A stretch of 64,000 nucleotides of DNA from Proteus vulgaris (GCF_016239305.1 NZ_JAEHOQ010000005.1:124001-188000); one strand, 5' to 3'; numbered from the stretch's first letter, positions 9,189 to 22,290 are shown. Notes: generated by a model not told the origin, from the letters alone. Translations and numbers: made by a program.

Positions 9189-9689
9189 TTATAAATACTG
9201 TTTTAAATACTCATTAAAAACGTCCTGATATTGCTCACGATTAAAAATAAGTTGTTTAATAGGGATAATTCCATGTTCATCAAGTTCTAGGGCATCTTCT
9301 CTATCTAATCCATCTTCATAAGCAATATTATTCCACTTTACATGATCTTTCGTAATGTCTAACTCACAAGAAATCACAGAGCAATAATCACAACCACAAT
9401 GGCAACGATATAGTACTAAACGATTATTATCTAATTGAGTATAAATAGGTTTAATACCTAAAAACTGCTCTATTTTGCTACGAATAATTTTATGGCGATC
9501 GTAATTAGGAAAACGAACTTTATCCACCACAACAAGGTCTAAATCAAAGTCTGAAAAGCGTAAATCCGTTTGTTTATCAAACCCAAGCCATTCATCAAGC
9601 GCTTTGCCATCAATATAAAAATTAAAGTCAGCACGTTGAGTATCATTGTTTTGTTGAATACAGTGTAATTCTAGCCAATTACTTTTCAT
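9189..9689 (-). CDS. Uncharacterised 166-residue protein with a CHCGCDYC cluster
   Basis: I do not recognise this protein. It is acidic and soluble and has no signal peptide. Its centre holds a compact cysteine cluster, RCHCGCDYCSVISCEL (about residues 94-109), suggestive of a metal site. Asp- and Glu-rich segments such as EDGLDREDALELDEHGI follow. The gene converges on the yjaA-like gene with a 29-base gap, and its own downstream side has no obvious terminator. It sits between the bts block and deaD, where E. coli has no counterpart, so it may be accessory. Confidence 0.7.
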   Translation of the reverse strand: MKSNWLELHCIQQNNDTQRADFNFYIDGKALDEWLGFDKQTDLRFSDFDLDLVVVDKVRFPNYDRHKIIRSKIEQFLGIKPIYTQLDNNRLVLYRCHCGCDYCSVISCELDITKDHVKWNNIAYEDGLDREDALELDEHGIIPIKQLIFNREQYQDVFNEYLKQYL

Positions 9690-9761
9690 AAATATGTCTA
9701 TTTTTTATATTAATAAAAACTCGATATCGTAAATTTTATACCATTAAAATAAGCATAAAAA

Positions 9762-9787
9762 AACCAGCCAATGTTCATTGACTGGTT
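9762..9787. terminator. Bidirectional terminator after deaD
   Basis: A 12-bp stem with one wobble pair (AACCAGCCAATG against CATTGACTGGTT) has a two-base gap as its minimal loop. T-rich runs flank it in both reading directions (TTTTTTATG on the minus strand, TCGATTTTTTTT on the plus strand). It mainly ends deaD. Confidence 0.85.
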
Positions 9788-9838
9788 TCGATTTTTTTTA
9801 TCATCAGCTCAATTTAACATTGAGTTGATTGTAGGCTC

Positions 9839-11722
9839 TTATTGGTTATGAGAGTTACTACGACGACGTGGAGTACTTTCGTTGCTACGACCACGGAAGT
9901 TACCGCGTTCGCCACCACGATCGTTACTACGTTCGCCACCACGGTCGTTATTACCACGACGTTGTGGTTGATCACCATTGTTAAAACGACGACCACCTTG
10001 TGGCTGACCATCACGACGGCTGTTATTACGACGTTCACGGAAAGGTTGAGATTGAGCATCTCCCACTAATTGCATATTCAGTGGTTTGTTCATGATACGT
10101 GTACGTGTAAAGTGACCTAATAAGTCAGTTGGCATACCTTTTGGTAACTCGATAGTTGAGTGAGAACCATACAGTTTGATATTACCAATGTAACGGCTGC
10201 TGATATCGCCTTCGTTAGCAATTGCGCCCACGATATGACGAACTTCAACACCATCATCACGACCCACTTCAATACGGTATAAATCCATTTCACCAGCATC
10301 ACGACGTTCACGGCGAGGAGCACGTTCACGATCGTTATCACCGCGACGACGATCATCACGATCGTTAAACTCACGACGAGGGCGACGAACTGGATCTGGT
10401 GGCAGGATAAGCGCACGCTCACCTTGAGCCATTTTCAGTAATACCGCAGCCAGTGTTTCCATATCTAACGCTTCTTCACCTTGTGGAGCTAATTTAGGTA
10501 ACAGAGCGCGATATTGGTCAAGGTTGCTTGTTTCTAATTGCTGAGCGATTTGCTGTGCAAATTTTTCCTGACGACGTTGACTGATAAGTTCTGCATTTGG
10601 CAGTTCTACTTCAGGAATAGTCATCTTCATTGTACGTTCGATATTACGCAGTAAACGGCGTTCACGGTTATCAACGAATAAAATTGCGCGACCAGCACGA
10701 CCAGCACGGCCAGTACGACCAATACGGTGAACATAAGATTCTGAATCCATTGGGATATCATAGTTCACAACAAGGCTGATACGGTCAACGTCAAGACCAC
10801 GAGCAGCAACATCAGTCGCGATTAAAATATCTAAACGACCATTTTTCAGACGCTCTAACGTTTGCTCACGCAGTGACTGATTCATGTCACCATTTAATGC
10901 CGCACTGTTATAACCATTGCGTTCTAATGCTTCCGCAACTTCTAATGTTGCATTTTTAGTACGAACGAAAATAATAGCTGCATCAAAATCTTCCGCTTCT
11001 AAGAAACGAATTAATGCTTCATTTTTACGTGCACCAAATGTCATCCAATAGCTTTGGCTGATATCTGGGCGAGTTGTTACGCTGCTTTGAATACGAACTT
11101 CTTTCGGATCATTCATAAAGCGACGTGTAATACGGCGAATAGCTTCTGGCATTGTTGCAGAGAACAGCGCAGTTTGGTGTTCCGCTGGGATCTTACTTAA
11201 GATATTTTCAACATCTTCAATAAAGCCCATACGTAACATTTCATCAGCTTCATCTAAAACTAAACCTTTCAGTTTAGATAAATCTAATGTGCCACGATTT
11301 AAGTGGTCTAATAAACGACCAGGTGTACCTACAACTACTTGTGGCCCTTGGCGTAATGCACGCAATTGAACGTCATAACGCTGACCACCATACAGTGCAA
11401 CTACATTTACTTTTGGTAAATGCTTAGAGAAATCTTCGATGGCTTCAGCAACCTGAACAGCAAGCTCACGAGTTGGTGCTAGAACTAAAATTTGTGGTGC
11501 TTTTAATGATTCATCGAGATTGTGTAATAACGGCAGGCTAAATGCAGCGGTTTTACCACTACCAGTCTGTGCCATACCTAAAACATCATTACCGTTTAAA
11601 AGGAAAGGAATACATTGTTGCTGAATTGGAGAAGGCTTCTCGTAGCCTAAGTCATTCAGTGCAGTCAAAATAGGTGCTGATAAACCTAGATCAGCAAAAG
11701 TCATATCGGTTTCAGTAGTCAT
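9839..11722 (-). CDS. deaD: DEAD-box RNA helicase DeaD (CsdA)
   Basis: The product has 627 residues from [14 protein letters not shown] (E. coli 629). It has the Q motif, Walker [13 protein letters not shown] box, SAT motif and [11 protein letters not shown], then the DbpA-like RNA-binding domain around [27 protein letters not shown]. An Arg/Gly/Asn-rich tail follows, with repeated [15 protein letters not shown] blocks. DeaD unwinds structured mRNA and helps 50S assembly in the cold. The start at 11722 is chosen over an ATG at 11737 because the GAGG ribosome site lies inside that longer reading. A 22-codon ORF ends one base before this start. In E. coli deaD is cold-inducible and has a long leader. 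Confidence 0.95.
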   Translation of the reverse strand: MTTETDMTFADLGLSAPILTALNDLGYEKPSPIQQQCIPFLLNGNDVLGMAQTGSGKTAAFSLPLLHNLDESLKAPQILVLAPTRELAVQVAEAIEDFSKHLPKVNVVALYGGQRYDVQLRALRQGPQVVVGTPGRLLDHLNRGTLDLSKLKGLVLDEADEMLRMGFIEDVENILSKIPAEHQTALFSATMPEAIRRITRRFMNDPKEVRIQSSVTTRPDISQSYWMTFGARKNEALIRFLEAEDFDAAIIFVRTKNATLEVAEALERNGYNSAALNGDMNQSLREQTLERLKNGRLDILIATDVAARGLDVDRISLVVNYDIPMDSESYVHRIGRTGRAGRAGRAILFVDNRERRLLRNIERTMKMTIPEVELPNAELISQRRQEKFAQQIAQQLETSNLDQYRALLPKLAPQGEEALDMETLAAVLLKMAQGERALILPPDPVRRPRREFNDRDDRRRGDNDRERAPRRERRDAGEMDLYRIEVGRDDGVEVRHIVGAIANEGDISSRYIGNIKLYGSHSTIELPKGMPTDLLGHFTRTRIMNKPLNMQLVGDAQSQPFRERRNNSRRDGQPQGGRRFNNGDQPQRRGNNDRGGERSNDRGGERGNFRGRSNESTPRRRSNSHNQ

Positions 11723-11723
11723 G

Positions 11724-11792
11724 TCACTGTGCCTCATTCATTATGGCAGCCAGTTGACATAACATACCGCATGGTTTGTCGGTCTTTATCAT
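11724..11792 (-). CDS. yrbN: YrbN-like 22-residue leader peptide upstream of deaD
   Basis: A 22-codon ORF starts at the ATG at 11792, just after an in-frame TAG. It contains [13 protein letters not shown] and stops at TGA, one base before the deaD ATG. E. coli has the small gene yrbN in the same place between nlpI and deaD, and my memory of its sequence includes a similar CRLAAI-N-EA stretch. Its stop is this close to the deaD start, and the deaD ribosome site lies in its last codons, so translational coupling is likely. No strong ribosome site of its own is visible. Confidence 0.55.
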   Translation of the reverse strand: MIKTDKPCGMLCQLAAIMNEAQ

Positions 11793-11836
11793 CTAAAATG
11801 TGAACTGGCTCAAATTATATTATTAAACGAACAAAC

Positions 11837-11865
11837 AAGCCCTCATCCTATACAGATGATGGCTT
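11837..11865 (-). terminator. Hairpin between nlpI and deaD
   Basis: Arms AAGCC-C-TCATC and GATGA-T-GGCTT make a stem with one mismatch. On the minus strand the stem is followed by TTGTTTGTTCG. It could be a weak nlpI terminator or an attenuator inside the deaD leader, which in E. coli begins far upstream. Confidence 0.45.
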
Positions 11866-11893
11866 TCAAACTGATCAGAGAAATGTTCGTCAG

Positions 11894-12781
11894 CTATTGC
11901 TGGTCCGATTCCGCTAGGTCTTCTTGTTGGCCTAACAGTGCTAATTCCAACAATGCGTAGCGGTGCTCAACAAAGTTATGTGCGTTGTTGGCAACCGTCA
12001 GCTTGAATAACGCTTCTGCGCTATCCATGTCCCCCAGACTTAGGTAATACTTACCTAAATAGAAGTTAGTTTCACTAAGATGCTCAGCGAGCGAAGTGTT
12101 ATCGGTTGAGGCTTCATGTAGTTTTGACATTAATGCTTTTTCATTAATGTTGCCTAAATAAAACTCAACTATATTCCATCCCCATTGCCCCGTTTTATCC
12201 GCCTGCTGGTATCGCTGTTTCAGCTGTTGTTTAGCCAAATCAGTGTTTATCTCTTTGTCGACAAGATATAACCAGAGCGAACGAATGGGGTCATTTGGAT
12301 CGACCTGATAAAACGCCTGCAGATCATCCTGCGCCAATTTCAATCGGCCACCGTAGTATAAAGCGATACCACGATTAAAACGCGCATTATTGTAAGTTGG
12401 ATCAAGCTCTAAAACAGAATCAAACGCTTCATAAGCAGCATCATAGTTCGCTGCTTGCGTAAAATAGATACCTAGAAAATTAAAAATTTCCAGCATATCT
12501 GGTCTTATTGATAGCGCCATTGAAAAATCATTGCGCGCTAAAGCTCGTAAACCAAGACTATCATACAGCACACCACGCTCATATAAAAGCTGTGCGTATT
12601 CATCTTCGGTTAATGAGCGACTCGCAAGAATTTGTTCTATACGAGCCAATATCACTTCTTGTTGTAAAGAAGGTTGTAATGGAGTGGCGAAAATCGCATT
12701 CTGACGCCATTCTGGACTAGTGCTGCATCCGGAAATAAAGATGAAAACAGCAATAGAACAACCGCGCAGAAATGTTTTCAT
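11894..12781 (-). CDS. nlpI: Outer-membrane lipoprotein NlpI (TPR adaptor)
   Basis: This 295-residue lipoprotein (E. coli 294) has a signal peptide ending in the lipobox ISGC, giving lipidated C19. TPR helices fill most of the rest, for example [33 protein letters not shown]. NlpI is an outer-membrane adaptor that recruits the protease Prc to degrade the endopeptidase MepS and scaffolds other peptidoglycan hydrolases. It lies between pnp and deaD as in E. coli. The 112-base gap after pnp suggests partial read-through from the pnp transcript. Confidence 0.96.
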   Translation of the reverse strand: MKTFLRGCSIAVFIFISGCSTSPEWRQNAIFATPLQPSLQQEVILARIEQILASRSLTEDEYAQLLYERGVLYDSLGLRALARNDFSMALSIRPDMLEIFNFLGIYFTQAANYDAAYEAFDSVLELDPTYNNARFNRGIALYYGGRLKLAQDDLQAFYQVDPNDPIRSLWLYLVDKEINTDLAKQQLKQRYQQADKTGQWGWNIVEFYLGNINEKALMSKLHEASTDNTSLAEHLSETNFYLGKYYLSLGDMDSAEALFKLTVANNAHNFVEHRYALLELALLGQQEDLAESDQQ

Positions 12782-12893
12782 TTCTCACTCCCAAAGTCAG
12801 ACCTTTCAACAAAAAGCGTTCTGGACGTCCTACTTGTCAATCATAATAAGTCTCTACCGATACCTATGTCTAGATATCGGTAGTAGAATATCA

Positions 12894-15023
12894 TTAATTC
12901 GCAGAATCTTCAGAAGAAGTTTCTGTTGCTTCCTGCTGATTAGCTTGAGCTTCTTTCATGCTTAAGCGAATACGGCCTTGACGGTCAATTTCCAGCACTT
13001 TAACTGGAACTTCTTGACCCATTTCCAAGTAATCACTCACTTTCTCGACGCGTTTATCTGCGATTTGAGAAATATGAACCAGACCTTCTTTACCACCACC
13101 GATAGCAACAAACGCACCGAAATCTACGATACGAGTTACTTTACCGTTGTAGATACGGCCCACTTCAACTTCAGCTGTGATTTCTTCAATACGAGCAATT
13201 GCCATTTTAGCTTGCTCATTGCTTGTTGCAGCAATCTTCACAGTACCATCATCTTCGATTTCGATAGTTGTGCCCGTTTCTTCCGTTAATGCACGGATAA
13301 CTGAACCACCTTTACCGATAACGTCTTTGATTTTGTCTGAATTAATTTTAATAGTATGAATACGCGGTGCGAATTCAGAAATATCAGCACGAGGTTGGCT
13401 AATAGCATCTTCCATCACACCTAAAATATGCAGACGTGCGCTTTTTGCTTGGTTTAACGCAACTTGCATGATTTCACGTGTGATACCTTCGATTTTGATA
13501 TCCATTTGTAATGCGCTGACACCGTTACGGCTACCCGCAACTTTAAAGTCCATATCGCCTAAATGGTCTTCATCACCCAAAATATCTGAAAGAACAACAA
13601 AGTTGTCACCTTCTTTTACCAGACCCATTGCAATACCAGCAACAGATTCTTTAATTGGCACACCCGCATCCATCAGTGCTAAAGAAGCACCACATACAGA
13701 CGCCATTGAAGATGAACCATTTGATTCAGTGATTTCAGAAACCACGCGAACAGTATATGGGAATTCTTCAATAGTCGGCATTACCGCTAACACACCACGT
13801 TTTGCTAAACGGCCATGACCAATTTCGCGACGTTTTGGTGAGCCCATCATACCTGTTTCACCAACAGAGTATGGAGGGAAGTTATAATGCAGTAAGAAGG
13901 TATCAGTGTGCTCACCCATGATATCATCAATAGTTTGAGCATCACGCGCAGTACCTAATGTCGCAGTCACTAAAGCCTGTGTTTCACCACGTGTAAACAG
14001 CGCTGAACCGTGAGTACGTGGTAATAAACCTGTGCGGATATCTAATGCACGTACCATGTCTTTTTCACGACCATCGATACGAGGCTCACCTGCTAATACA
14101 CGAGCACGAACAATGTTTTTCTCTAAGCTAGAGAATAAATCGTTGATTTCACCTTCATCTAAGGTTTCATCTTCAGCTAATAACGTTGCAACAACTTCAT
14201 CGCGAATTGCTTCGATTTGTTCATAACGCTCTTGTTTTTCAGTGATACGGTAAGCATCACCAATGCGCGCTTGTGCTAATTCTGCAATACGATCGTGTAA
14301 AGTTTGGTTAACGGCTTCAGGTGCCCAATCCCATTTTTCTTTACCGACTTCTGCAACTAATGCATTGATATTTTCAATCACAACTTGTTGTTGATCATGA
14401 CCAAATACCACTGCACCTAACATTTCTTCTTCTGATAATAAATCAGCTTCTGATTCTACCATCAGTACTGCACCCGCAGTACCTGCAACCACTAAGTCTA
14501 ATTTACTAACTTTCAGCTCATCAACGGTTGGGTTAAGAACATATTGACCATCAATAAAGCCAACACGAGCACCACCGATAGGACCATTAAATGGAACACC
14601 TGATAGTGCTAATACAGCAGAAGCACCAATCATTGCAACGATATCTGGGTTAACTTGTGGATTAACAGAAACAACGGTAGCAACGATTTGGATTTCGTTT
14701 AAGAAACCTTCTGGGAATAATGGACGTAAAGGACGGTCGATTAAACGAGCAATTAACGTTTCGCCTTCACCAGGACGACCTTCGCGGCGGAAGAAACTAC
14801 CTGGGATACGACCAGCAGCGTATGAACGCTCTTGGTAGTTCACTGTTAATGGGAAGAAATCTTGACCAGCTTTAACTTTTTTCTTTGCAACAACAGTAAC
14901 AAAAACAGCAGTGCCGTCCATGTCAACCATAACAGCAGCTGTTGCTTGACGAGCCATCATACCCGTTTCGATTGAAACGGTATGTTGACCGTATTGAAAT
15001 TTACGAACTGTAGGATTCAGCAA
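12894..15023 (-). CDS. pnp: Polynucleotide phosphorylase
   Basis: The product has 709 residues (E. coli 711). It has two RNase PH domains (about 1-230 and 310-545) joined by a helical linker, a KH domain (about 550-615, with [16 protein letters not shown]) and an S1 domain (about 620-690). A short acidic Gln/Glu/Ser tail follows. PNPase degrades RNA 3' to 5' with phosphate and is part of the RNA degradosome. It follows rpsO on the same strand. The leader carries a long hairpin matching the RNase III processing stem of E. coli pnp autoregulation, annotated separately. Confidence 0.97.
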   Translation of the reverse strand: MLNPTVRKFQYGQHTVSIETGMMARQATAAVMVDMDGTAVFVTVVAKKKVKAGQDFFPLTVNYQERSYAAGRIPGSFFRREGRPGEGETLIARLIDRPLRPLFPEGFLNEIQIVATVVSVNPQVNPDIVAMIGASAVLALSGVPFNGPIGGARVGFIDGQYVLNPTVDELKVSKLDLVVAGTAGAVLMVESEADLLSEEEMLGAVVFGHDQQQVVIENINALVAEVGKEKWDWAPEAVNQTLHDRIAELAQARIGDAYRITEKQERYEQIEAIRDEVVATLLAEDETLDEGEINDLFSSLEKNIVRARVLAGEPRIDGREKDMVRALDIRTGLLPRTHGSALFTRGETQALVTATLGTARDAQTIDDIMGEHTDTFLLHYNFPPYSVGETGMMGSPKRREIGHGRLAKRGVLAVMPTIEEFPYTVRVVSEITESNGSSSMASVCGASLALMDAGVPIKESVAGIAMGLVKEGDNFVVLSDILGDEDHLGDMDFKVAGSRNGVSALQMDIKIEGITREIMQVALNQAKSARLHILGVMEDAISQPRADISEFAPRIHTIKINSDKIKDVIGKGGSVIRALTEETGTTIEIEDDGTVKIAATSNEQAKMAIARIEEITAEVEVGRIYNGKVTRIVDFGAFVAIGGGKEGLVHISQIADKRVEKVSDYLEMGQEVPVKVLEIDRQGRIRLSMKEAQANQQEATETSSEDSAN

Positions 15024-15095
15024 AATAATATCCTTTATCTTATTGTCGCCAGATGTTTAGCGACGATGAATGATCTTTTCTCCGCTACGTCCCCT

Positions 15096-15151
15096 CGCGA
15101 CTAATGAAAATATTGACCACTTATTAGCAATAAATACTTTCATTAGCCGCG
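15096..15151 (-). promoter_or_regulatory. pnp leader long hairpin (RNase III / PNPase autoregulation)
   Basis: A 14-bp stem (CGCGACTAATGAAA against TTTCATTAGCCGCG, one G-U) encloses an AU-rich interior that can pair further. A second small stem-loop (GTCGC/GCGAC, 15045-15064) lies nearer the pnp start. In E. coli RNase III cuts the long leader stem and PNPase then removes the short arm to trigger decay of its own mRNA. The layout here matches. Cleavage sites are not visible from sequence. Confidence 0.75.
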
Positions 15152-15236
15152 CGAATTGTCGTAACTAGAGAGACTAAATAACAATCACCACATTAAAACA
15201 TAACGACTAATATTAAAAATAGCACTTTCTAGTAGA

Positions 15237-15258
15237 AAAGGGGCCAACAGGCCCCTTT
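15237..15258 (-). terminator. rpsO terminator
   Basis: A 9-bp stem AAAGGGGCC/GGCCCCTTT with a four-base loop is followed on the minus strand by TTTTCT. It lies 18 bases after the rpsO stop and before pnp, where E. coli has its leaky rpsO terminator. Confidence 0.85.
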
Positions 15259-15276
15259 CCACTGAAACTCACTTGA

Positions 15277-15546
15277 TTAGCGACGCAGACCTAAACGTTC
15301 AATCAGTGCAGAGTAACGAGCAACATCTTTACGTTTCAGGTAGTCCAGCAGATTACGACGGCTGGAAACTTTACGCAGCAGACCACGACGGCTGTGGTGA
15401 TCTTTTTTGTGCTCTGAAAAGTGACCTTGCAGGTGGTTGATTTCTGCAGTCAGCAGTGCAATCTGAACTTCGCTTGAGCCAGTATCGTTAGCATCACGAC
15501 CAAATTCAGCAACGATTTGTGCTTTCGCTTCAGTACTTAGAGACAT
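15277..15546 (-). CDS. rpsO: 30S ribosomal protein S15
   Basis: The 89-residue protein starts [16 protein letters not shown]. An upstream in-frame extension to 15585 is rejected because the TTGGAGT ribosome site lies just before this ATG and the family is 89 residues long. S15 binds the central domain of 16S rRNA and nucleates platform assembly. In E. coli it represses its own translation by trapping the ribosome on a leader pseudoknot, and the needed pairing is conserved here. It is between truB and pnp in the standard order. Confidence 0.97.
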   Translation of the reverse strand: MSLSTEAKAQIVAEFGRDANDTGSSEVQIALLTAEINHLQGHFSEHKKDHHSRRGLLRKVSSRRNLLDYLKRKDVARYSALIERLGLRR

Positions 15547-15592
15547 AATAAACTCCAATTTAATTAAAATTTTTAGGGCAGCCAATCTCTAA
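15537..15592 (-). promoter_or_regulatory. S15 translational operator (rpsO leader pseudoknot)
   Basis: On the minus strand the leader contains TGAATTAGAGATTGGC. Its TTAGAGA (15586-15592) is the exact complement of TCTCTAA in rpsO codons 2-4 (15537-15543). E. coli rpsO has the same pairing, which forms the pseudoknot recognised by S15 and covers the ribosome site. The call rests on the conserved complementarity plus remembered E. coli sequence. Confidence 0.75.
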
Positions 15593-15670
15593 TTCAGCTA
15601 CCCAACTCAGCCACCTAAACAGATAGCCGCATTATTCTACGCTTCAAACACTTTTAGCGCAAGATTGCTA

Positions 15671-16624
15671 TTAAGTGTTATCTTGGCCACTATAATCGAC
15701 AACAACTCTTTTCGGGGCAACTAACCCTTCTTTAATGATAGCAAGGCCAATAAATTTTTTTTCATCACCTTCCGTTACTCTAACCCATTCACCTTCATTA
15801 ATCTCATGATTAACACGAACAGGCTGACCTAGTTTTAGATAACTCGCAATGATCGTGGTGAGGTTAATAACAGGGAAATGAGCAACCGCCGTGTCCATTG
15901 GCAATAACAGGGCATCAAGCGCCAAGAACGGATCCTCTTGTGCTGTTTGTGCGTTATCTATCAATGTTCTGAGTTGTTCTAATGTAACCATCCGTTCTTT
16001 AGGATAATCAGCAACTTCTAATCGGCGTAAGAAAATAACGTGAGCGCCACATTGTAATTTCTCACCAAGATCATCAATGATAGTGCGAATATACGTTCCT
16101 TTAGAACAATGAATTTCTAGTTCTAATTCGTCACCTTCCCAGCGAATAAACTGGAGTTCATAAACGGTAATCGGTCTTGCTTCTCGCTCAACTTCTATGC
16201 CTTGTCTTGCATATTCATAGAGCGGTTTACCTTGATGCTTTAAAGCAGAATACATTGAAGGAACTTGCAATGTTTCACCTCGGAAGCTCTCTAAGGCATC
16301 GTCTAAAGCTTGTTGCGTAAATTGCACTGGGCGCTCTTGAATAACTTCACCATGAGCATCAGAAGTATCTGTTCGTTGACCTAAGCGGGCAATAACACGA
16401 TAACGCTTATCCGAATCCAATAGAAACTGTGAAAACTTCGTCGCTTCACCTAAACAAATAGGTAGCATACCTGTTGCTAAAGGATCCAATGCCCCCGTAT
16501 GTCCTGCTTTACTGGCATTAAACATACGGCGGACTTTTTGGAGTGCATCGTTAGAGGAAATATCTTGGGGTTTATCGAGTAGCAATACGCCGTTAATCTC
16601 TCGCCCCTTACGACGACGCCCCAT
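15671..16624 (-). CDS. truB: tRNA pseudouridine-55 synthase
   Basis: This 317-residue enzyme (E. coli 314) has the catalytic aspartate D47 in [11 protein letters not shown], the KPQDISSND opening and a C-terminal PUA-type domain (about 250-315). It makes pseudouridine 55 in the T loop of nearly all tRNAs. Its ATG overlaps the rbfA stop (TAATG), so the two are translationally coupled. It belongs to the rimP-nusA-infB-rbfA-truB-rpsO-pnp transcript. Confidence 0.96.
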   Translation of the reverse strand: MGRRRKGREINGVLLLDKPQDISSNDALQKVRRMFNASKAGHTGALDPLATGMLPICLGEATKFSQFLLDSDKRYRVIARLGQRTDTSDAHGEVIQERPVQFTQQALDDALESFRGETLQVPSMYSALKHQGKPLYEYARQGIEVEREARPITVYELQFIRWEGDELELEIHCSKGTYIRTIIDDLGEKLQCGAHVIFLRRLEVADYPKERMVTLEQLRTLIDNAQTAQEDPFLALDALLLPMDTAVAHFPVINLTTIIASYLKLGQPVRVNHEINEGEWVRVTEGDEKKFIGLAIIKEGLVAPKRVVVDYSGQDNT

Positions 16625-17025
16625 TATTCTTCCTCTTTGTGACGACGCTCTTCGTCGTTTTTAACGACATTAGAAACTAAATTAGACATACGCATACCTT
16701 CAACTAATGAGTTGTCATAAGCAAATGTCAGTTCAGGCACAATACGTAAACGCATTGCTTTACCTAATAATGAACGAATAAAACCTGCCGCTTCATTCAA
16801 AGCCGTTAAGCCATCAGCAACCATCTCTTCTTCGCTTTTTTCACCACCCGATAAGTTTAAAAAGGTGACGAACACTTTGGCATAAGCCAAATCGCGAGAA
16901 ATTTCAACACCAGATACAGTGGCCATTCCAATACGTGGATCTTTCACTTCACGTTGTAGAATGATGGCGATTTCTTTTTGCATTTCCTGAGAAACACGCT
17001 GACTACGGCTAAAATCTCTTGCCAT
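16624..17025 (-). CDS. rbfA: Ribosome-binding factor A
   Basis: The 133-residue product starts [19 protein letters not shown]. The longer reading to 17043 is rejected because GGGAGAG lies six bases before this ATG. The KH-like fold carries the conserved [18 protein letters not shown] and [11 protein letters not shown] segments. RbfA binds the 30S subunit and helps final 16S 5'-end maturation, especially in the cold. Its stop overlaps the truB start. It is separated from infB by an unusually long 302-base gap with a hairpin. Confidence 0.96.
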   Translation of the reverse strand: MARDFSRSQRVSQEMQKEIAIILQREVKDPRIGMATVSGVEISRDLAYAKVFVTFLNLSGGEKSEEEMVADGLTALNEAAGFIRSLLGKAMRLRIVPELTFAYDNSLVEGMRMSNLVSNVVKNDEERRHKEEE

Positions 17026-17327
17026 TTTATCTCTCCCTGACAATAGGGTATTGCCCTGATTGTCACTATTAATTCAGATCTAAAATCAATGATATCTAAA
17101 GAGTATACATGAAGTGGTATTTAACAACCGCTTTCTCTGATTTCTTTCTTTAGAAATACAATATTTCTTTGTTGCTATTTTACTCTGTTATCTCACTTTC
17201 ATAAATTACTGAAAGCCAATCTATTTCGGTTATATTGAAAAATGAAGAGGAAAATAAAAGAGAATACAACAAAGAAGGGAATAAGAAGGGAGCCGTTAAG
17301 CTCCCTTTTAAAACAAGACGTACTAGA
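17026..17327 (-). other. infB-rbfA intergenic gap with terminator-like hairpin
   Basis: This gap lies inside an otherwise compact operon. It holds a hairpin at 17286-17307, with stem AAGGGAGC/GCTCCCTT and a six-base loop. On the minus strand the hairpin is followed by the pyrimidine-rich stretch CTTATTCCCTTCTTTG. The remainder is AT-rich with no credible ORF. A partial terminator or a processing stem that lowers rbfA expression relative to infB is plausible. Confidence 0.5.
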
Positions 17328-20084
17328 TTAATCAATAGAACGTTTAATTTCGATAACTTGGAAGACTTCAATCATGTCGCCAACACGAACATCATTGTAG
17401 TTTTTCACACCGATACCACATTCCATGCCGTTACGCACTTCATTGACGTCATCTTTAAAGCGACGCAGTGACTCAAGTTCGCCTTCGTAGATAACCACGT
17501 TATCACGTAAAACACGAATTGGGTTATTACGTTTGATGTTACCTTCAACCACCATACAGCCCGCAATCGCGCCGAATTTAGGTGATTTAAACACATCACG
17601 GACTTCTGCAAGACCCATGATTTCTTGTTTATATTCAGGTGCCAACATACCGCTCATTGCCAGCTTGATTTCATCAATCAGGCTATAGATAACGGAGTAG
17701 TAACGTAAATCAACACTTTCTTGTTCAATAATACGGCGAGCAGATGCATCTGCACGAACGTTGAAACCAAGAATGATTGCGTTAGAAGCAGCCGCTAATG
17801 TTGCGTCAGTTTCGGTGATACCACCTACGCCAGAACCGATGATTTTCAGTTTAACTTCATTGGTAGACAGTTTAACTAATGCATCAGTAATTGCTTCACA
17901 AGTACCTTGAACGTCTGTTTTCAGAACAATGTTCAGTTCAGAAGTTTTACCTTCTTCCATGTTAGCAAACATGTTTTCCAGTTTAGATTTCTGCTGACGA
18001 GCCAGTTTAACATCGCGGAATTTACCTTGACGGTATAATGCAACTTCACGCGCTTTCTTCTCATCACGAACAACTGTCGCTTCATCACCCGCAGAAGGAA
18101 CGTTAGACAGACCTAAAATCTCAACTGGCATTGATGGGCCAGCAGATTGAACGTCTTGACCTAATTCGTTACGCATTGCACGAATACGCCCGTATTCGAA
18201 ACCACACAGAACGATATCGCCTTTATTTAGCGTACCTTCACGAACAAGGATAGTTGCCACTGGGCCACGGCCTTTATCGAGGTAAGATTCGATAACAACA
18301 CCACTTGCCATACCTTCTTTAACTGCTTTCAGTTCAAGAACTTCAGCTTGTAAAAGAATCGCATCCAGCAGTTCGTCAATACCTAAACCTTGTTTTGCAG
18401 ATACATGCATAAACTGAGTTTCACCACCCCACTCTTCTGGCAGAATGCCATATTGAGACAGTTCAGTTTTAACACGATCAGGATCGGCTTCGTGTTTATC
18501 GATTTTGTTCACAGCAACAACAACAGGTACGTTTGCAGCTTTTGCGTGTTGAATTGCTTCGATAGTTTGTGGCATTACACCATCATCTGCCGCAACAACC
18601 AGAACGACGATATCTGTTACCTGAGCACCACGAGCACGCATTGATGTAAACGCGGCGTGACCTGGGGTATCTAGGAAGGTGATTTCACCTTTATCTGTTT
18701 TAACGTGGTAAGCACCGATATGCTGGGTAATACCACCTGCTTCGCCTGATGCAACTTTTGTTGAACGGATGTAATCCAGTAATGATGTTTTACCGTGGTC
18801 AACGTGACCCATGATAGTCACAACAGGTGCGCGAGATACGGCACTTTCTTCACCAGTATCACGATCACTCATGACTTGTTCTTCTAACTCGTTTTCACGA
18901 CGTAAGATAACTTTATGACCCATTTCTTCAGCAACAAGCTGTGCAGTTTCCTGGTCTAAAACCTGATTAATGGTTGCCATAGCACCCATTTTCATCATAG
19001 TTTTGATAACTTCAGACCCTTTTACTGCCATTTTGTTAGCAAGTTCAGCAACAGAAATAGTCTCACCGATAATAACATCACGGTTTACAACAGCTGCTGG
19101 CTTATTAAAGCCTTGTTGTAATGAACTACCTTTACGTTTACCTTTCTTGTTAGTACGACCAGCAGCTCGCGCTTCTTCACGATCTGCTTTTTCAGAATGG
19201 CGGTTATTTTTCTTAGGACGAGGAGCCTTAGCATTGCGACCACGGCCACGGCCACCTTCAACTTCAGCATCACTTTCATCTTCTGCATCACGAGCATAAC
19301 GTGATGTTGTTACATGATAGTCTGAGCCTTCAGTTTCTGGTGCTTTAGGTTCAGCAGTCCATTTTTCAGCATTCTCTTCAGCTAAAAGACGTGCTTTTTC
19401 TGCTGCAACTCGTGCTTCTTCTTCCGCTTTACGGCGCTGTGTTTCTTCCGTTTTACGCTTGAGTTCAGCCTGTTCAGCATTGCGACGTGCTTTTTCCTGA
19501 TCTGCTGCTTTATCAGCTTTTGGTTTATCGTTTTGTTTCACTTTATCTTTTTCCGCTGCTTCGCGCTTAGCTAATTCCGCTGCTTCACGTTTTGCTTCTT
19601 CAGCTTCACGTTTCGCTTTTTCTTCGGCGTCTTTCTTTGCCTTTTCAGCTTCACGTTTTGCTTTTTCTTCAGCTTCGCGCTGTGCTTTCTCTTGTGCTTC
19701 GCGCTGGGCTTTTTCTTCGGCTTCGCGATGCGCCTTTTCTTCCGCTTCACGCTGAGCTTGCTCATCCGCTTGCGCTTTTTCAACGGCGTCACGGTTCACA
19801 TAAGTGCGTTTTTTGCGGACTTCGATGGCTACTGATTTACTTTTGCCACCTGTACCAGGAACACTTAACGTACTACGTACTTTACGTTGTAACGTTAACT
19901 TTTCTGGTTGGTTGGTTGATACGTCTTTATCACGATTCAACCAAGCCAGTAAGGTTTCTTTCTCTTTTTGGGAGACAGGATCAGAGACGGTCTTCTTAAT
20001 ACCGGCATCAGCAAACTGCTGTACCAAACGTTCAACCGGTGTCTGAATCTCTTCTGCCAGTGATTTTACTGTTTCATCTGTCAT
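17328..20084 (-). CDS. infB: Translation initiation factor IF-2
   Basis: This 918-residue protein is longer than the E. coli form (890). The difference is mainly in the Lys/Glu/Ala-rich N-terminal coiled region (about 100-250), built of [10 protein letters not shown]-like repeats. After it come the IF2 N-domain, the G domain with GHVDHGKTS (about residue 427), DTPGHAAF and NKIDK, then domains II to IV. IF-2 brings fMet-tRNA to the 30S subunit and promotes 50S joining with GTP hydrolysis. It follows nusA by 22 bases. The repeat region causes long antisense open frames that are not genes. Confidence 0.97.
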   Translation of the reverse strand: MTDETVKSLAEEIQTPVERLVQQFADAGIKKTVSDPVSQKEKETLLAWLNRDKDVSTNQPEKLTLQRKVRSTLSVPGTGGKSKSVAIEVRKKRTYVNRDAVEKAQADEQAQREAEEKAHREAEEKAQREAQEKAQREAEEKAKREAEKAKKDAEEKAKREAEEAKREAAELAKREAAEKDKVKQNDKPKADKAADQEKARRNAEQAELKRKTEETQRRKAEEEARVAAEKARLLAEENAEKWTAEPKAPETEGSDYHVTTSRYARDAEDESDAEVEGGRGRGRNAKAPRPKKNNRHSEKADREEARAAGRTNKKGKRKGSSLQQGFNKPAAVVNRDVIIGETISVAELANKMAVKGSEVIKTMMKMGAMATINQVLDQETAQLVAEEMGHKVILRRENELEEQVMSDRDTGEESAVSRAPVVTIMGHVDHGKTSLLDYIRSTKVASGEAGGITQHIGAYHVKTDKGEITFLDTPGHAAFTSMRARGAQVTDIVVLVVAADDGVMPQTIEAIQHAKAANVPVVVAVNKIDKHEADPDRVKTELSQYGILPEEWGGETQFMHVSAKQGLGIDELLDAILLQAEVLELKAVKEGMASGVVIESYLDKGRGPVATILVREGTLNKGDIVLCGFEYGRIRAMRNELGQDVQSAGPSMPVEILGLSNVPSAGDEATVVRDEKKAREVALYRQGKFRDVKLARQQKSKLENMFANMEEGKTSELNIVLKTDVQGTCEAITDALVKLSTNEVKLKIIGSGVGGITETDATLAAASNAIILGFNVRADASARRIIEQESVDLRYYSVIYSLIDEIKLAMSGMLAPEYKQEIMGLAEVRDVFKSPKFGAIAGCMVVEGNIKRNNPIRVLRDNVVIYEGELESLRRFKDDVNEVRNGMECGIGVKNYNDVRVGDMIEVFQVIEIKRSID

Positions 20085-20106
20085 TCTGTTCCTTCCTGCT
20101 CAGTTG

Positions 20107-22169
<2,063 letters not shown>

Positions 22170-22290
22170 TTATGCAACTGGACCCTGTAACTTGCCATTC
22201 GAGAATAACCTCTTCTTACGGCACATTCCACTCAGGATCATAATCGGTTCAAAAAGATGATTAATGAGAAAAGTGCTGTATTGTTAGAAG

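Noticed and set aside
9842-10069. Plus-strand Thr/Val-rich ORF opposite the deaD tail
   Set aside because: It is the antisense shadow of the Arg/Gly/Asn-rich repeats of DeaD; the low-complexity codons leave several frames open.
19571-19999. Long open frames on both strands inside infB
   Set aside because: They arise from the repetitive Lys/Glu/Ala codons of the IF-2 N-terminal region and have no starts or domains of their own.
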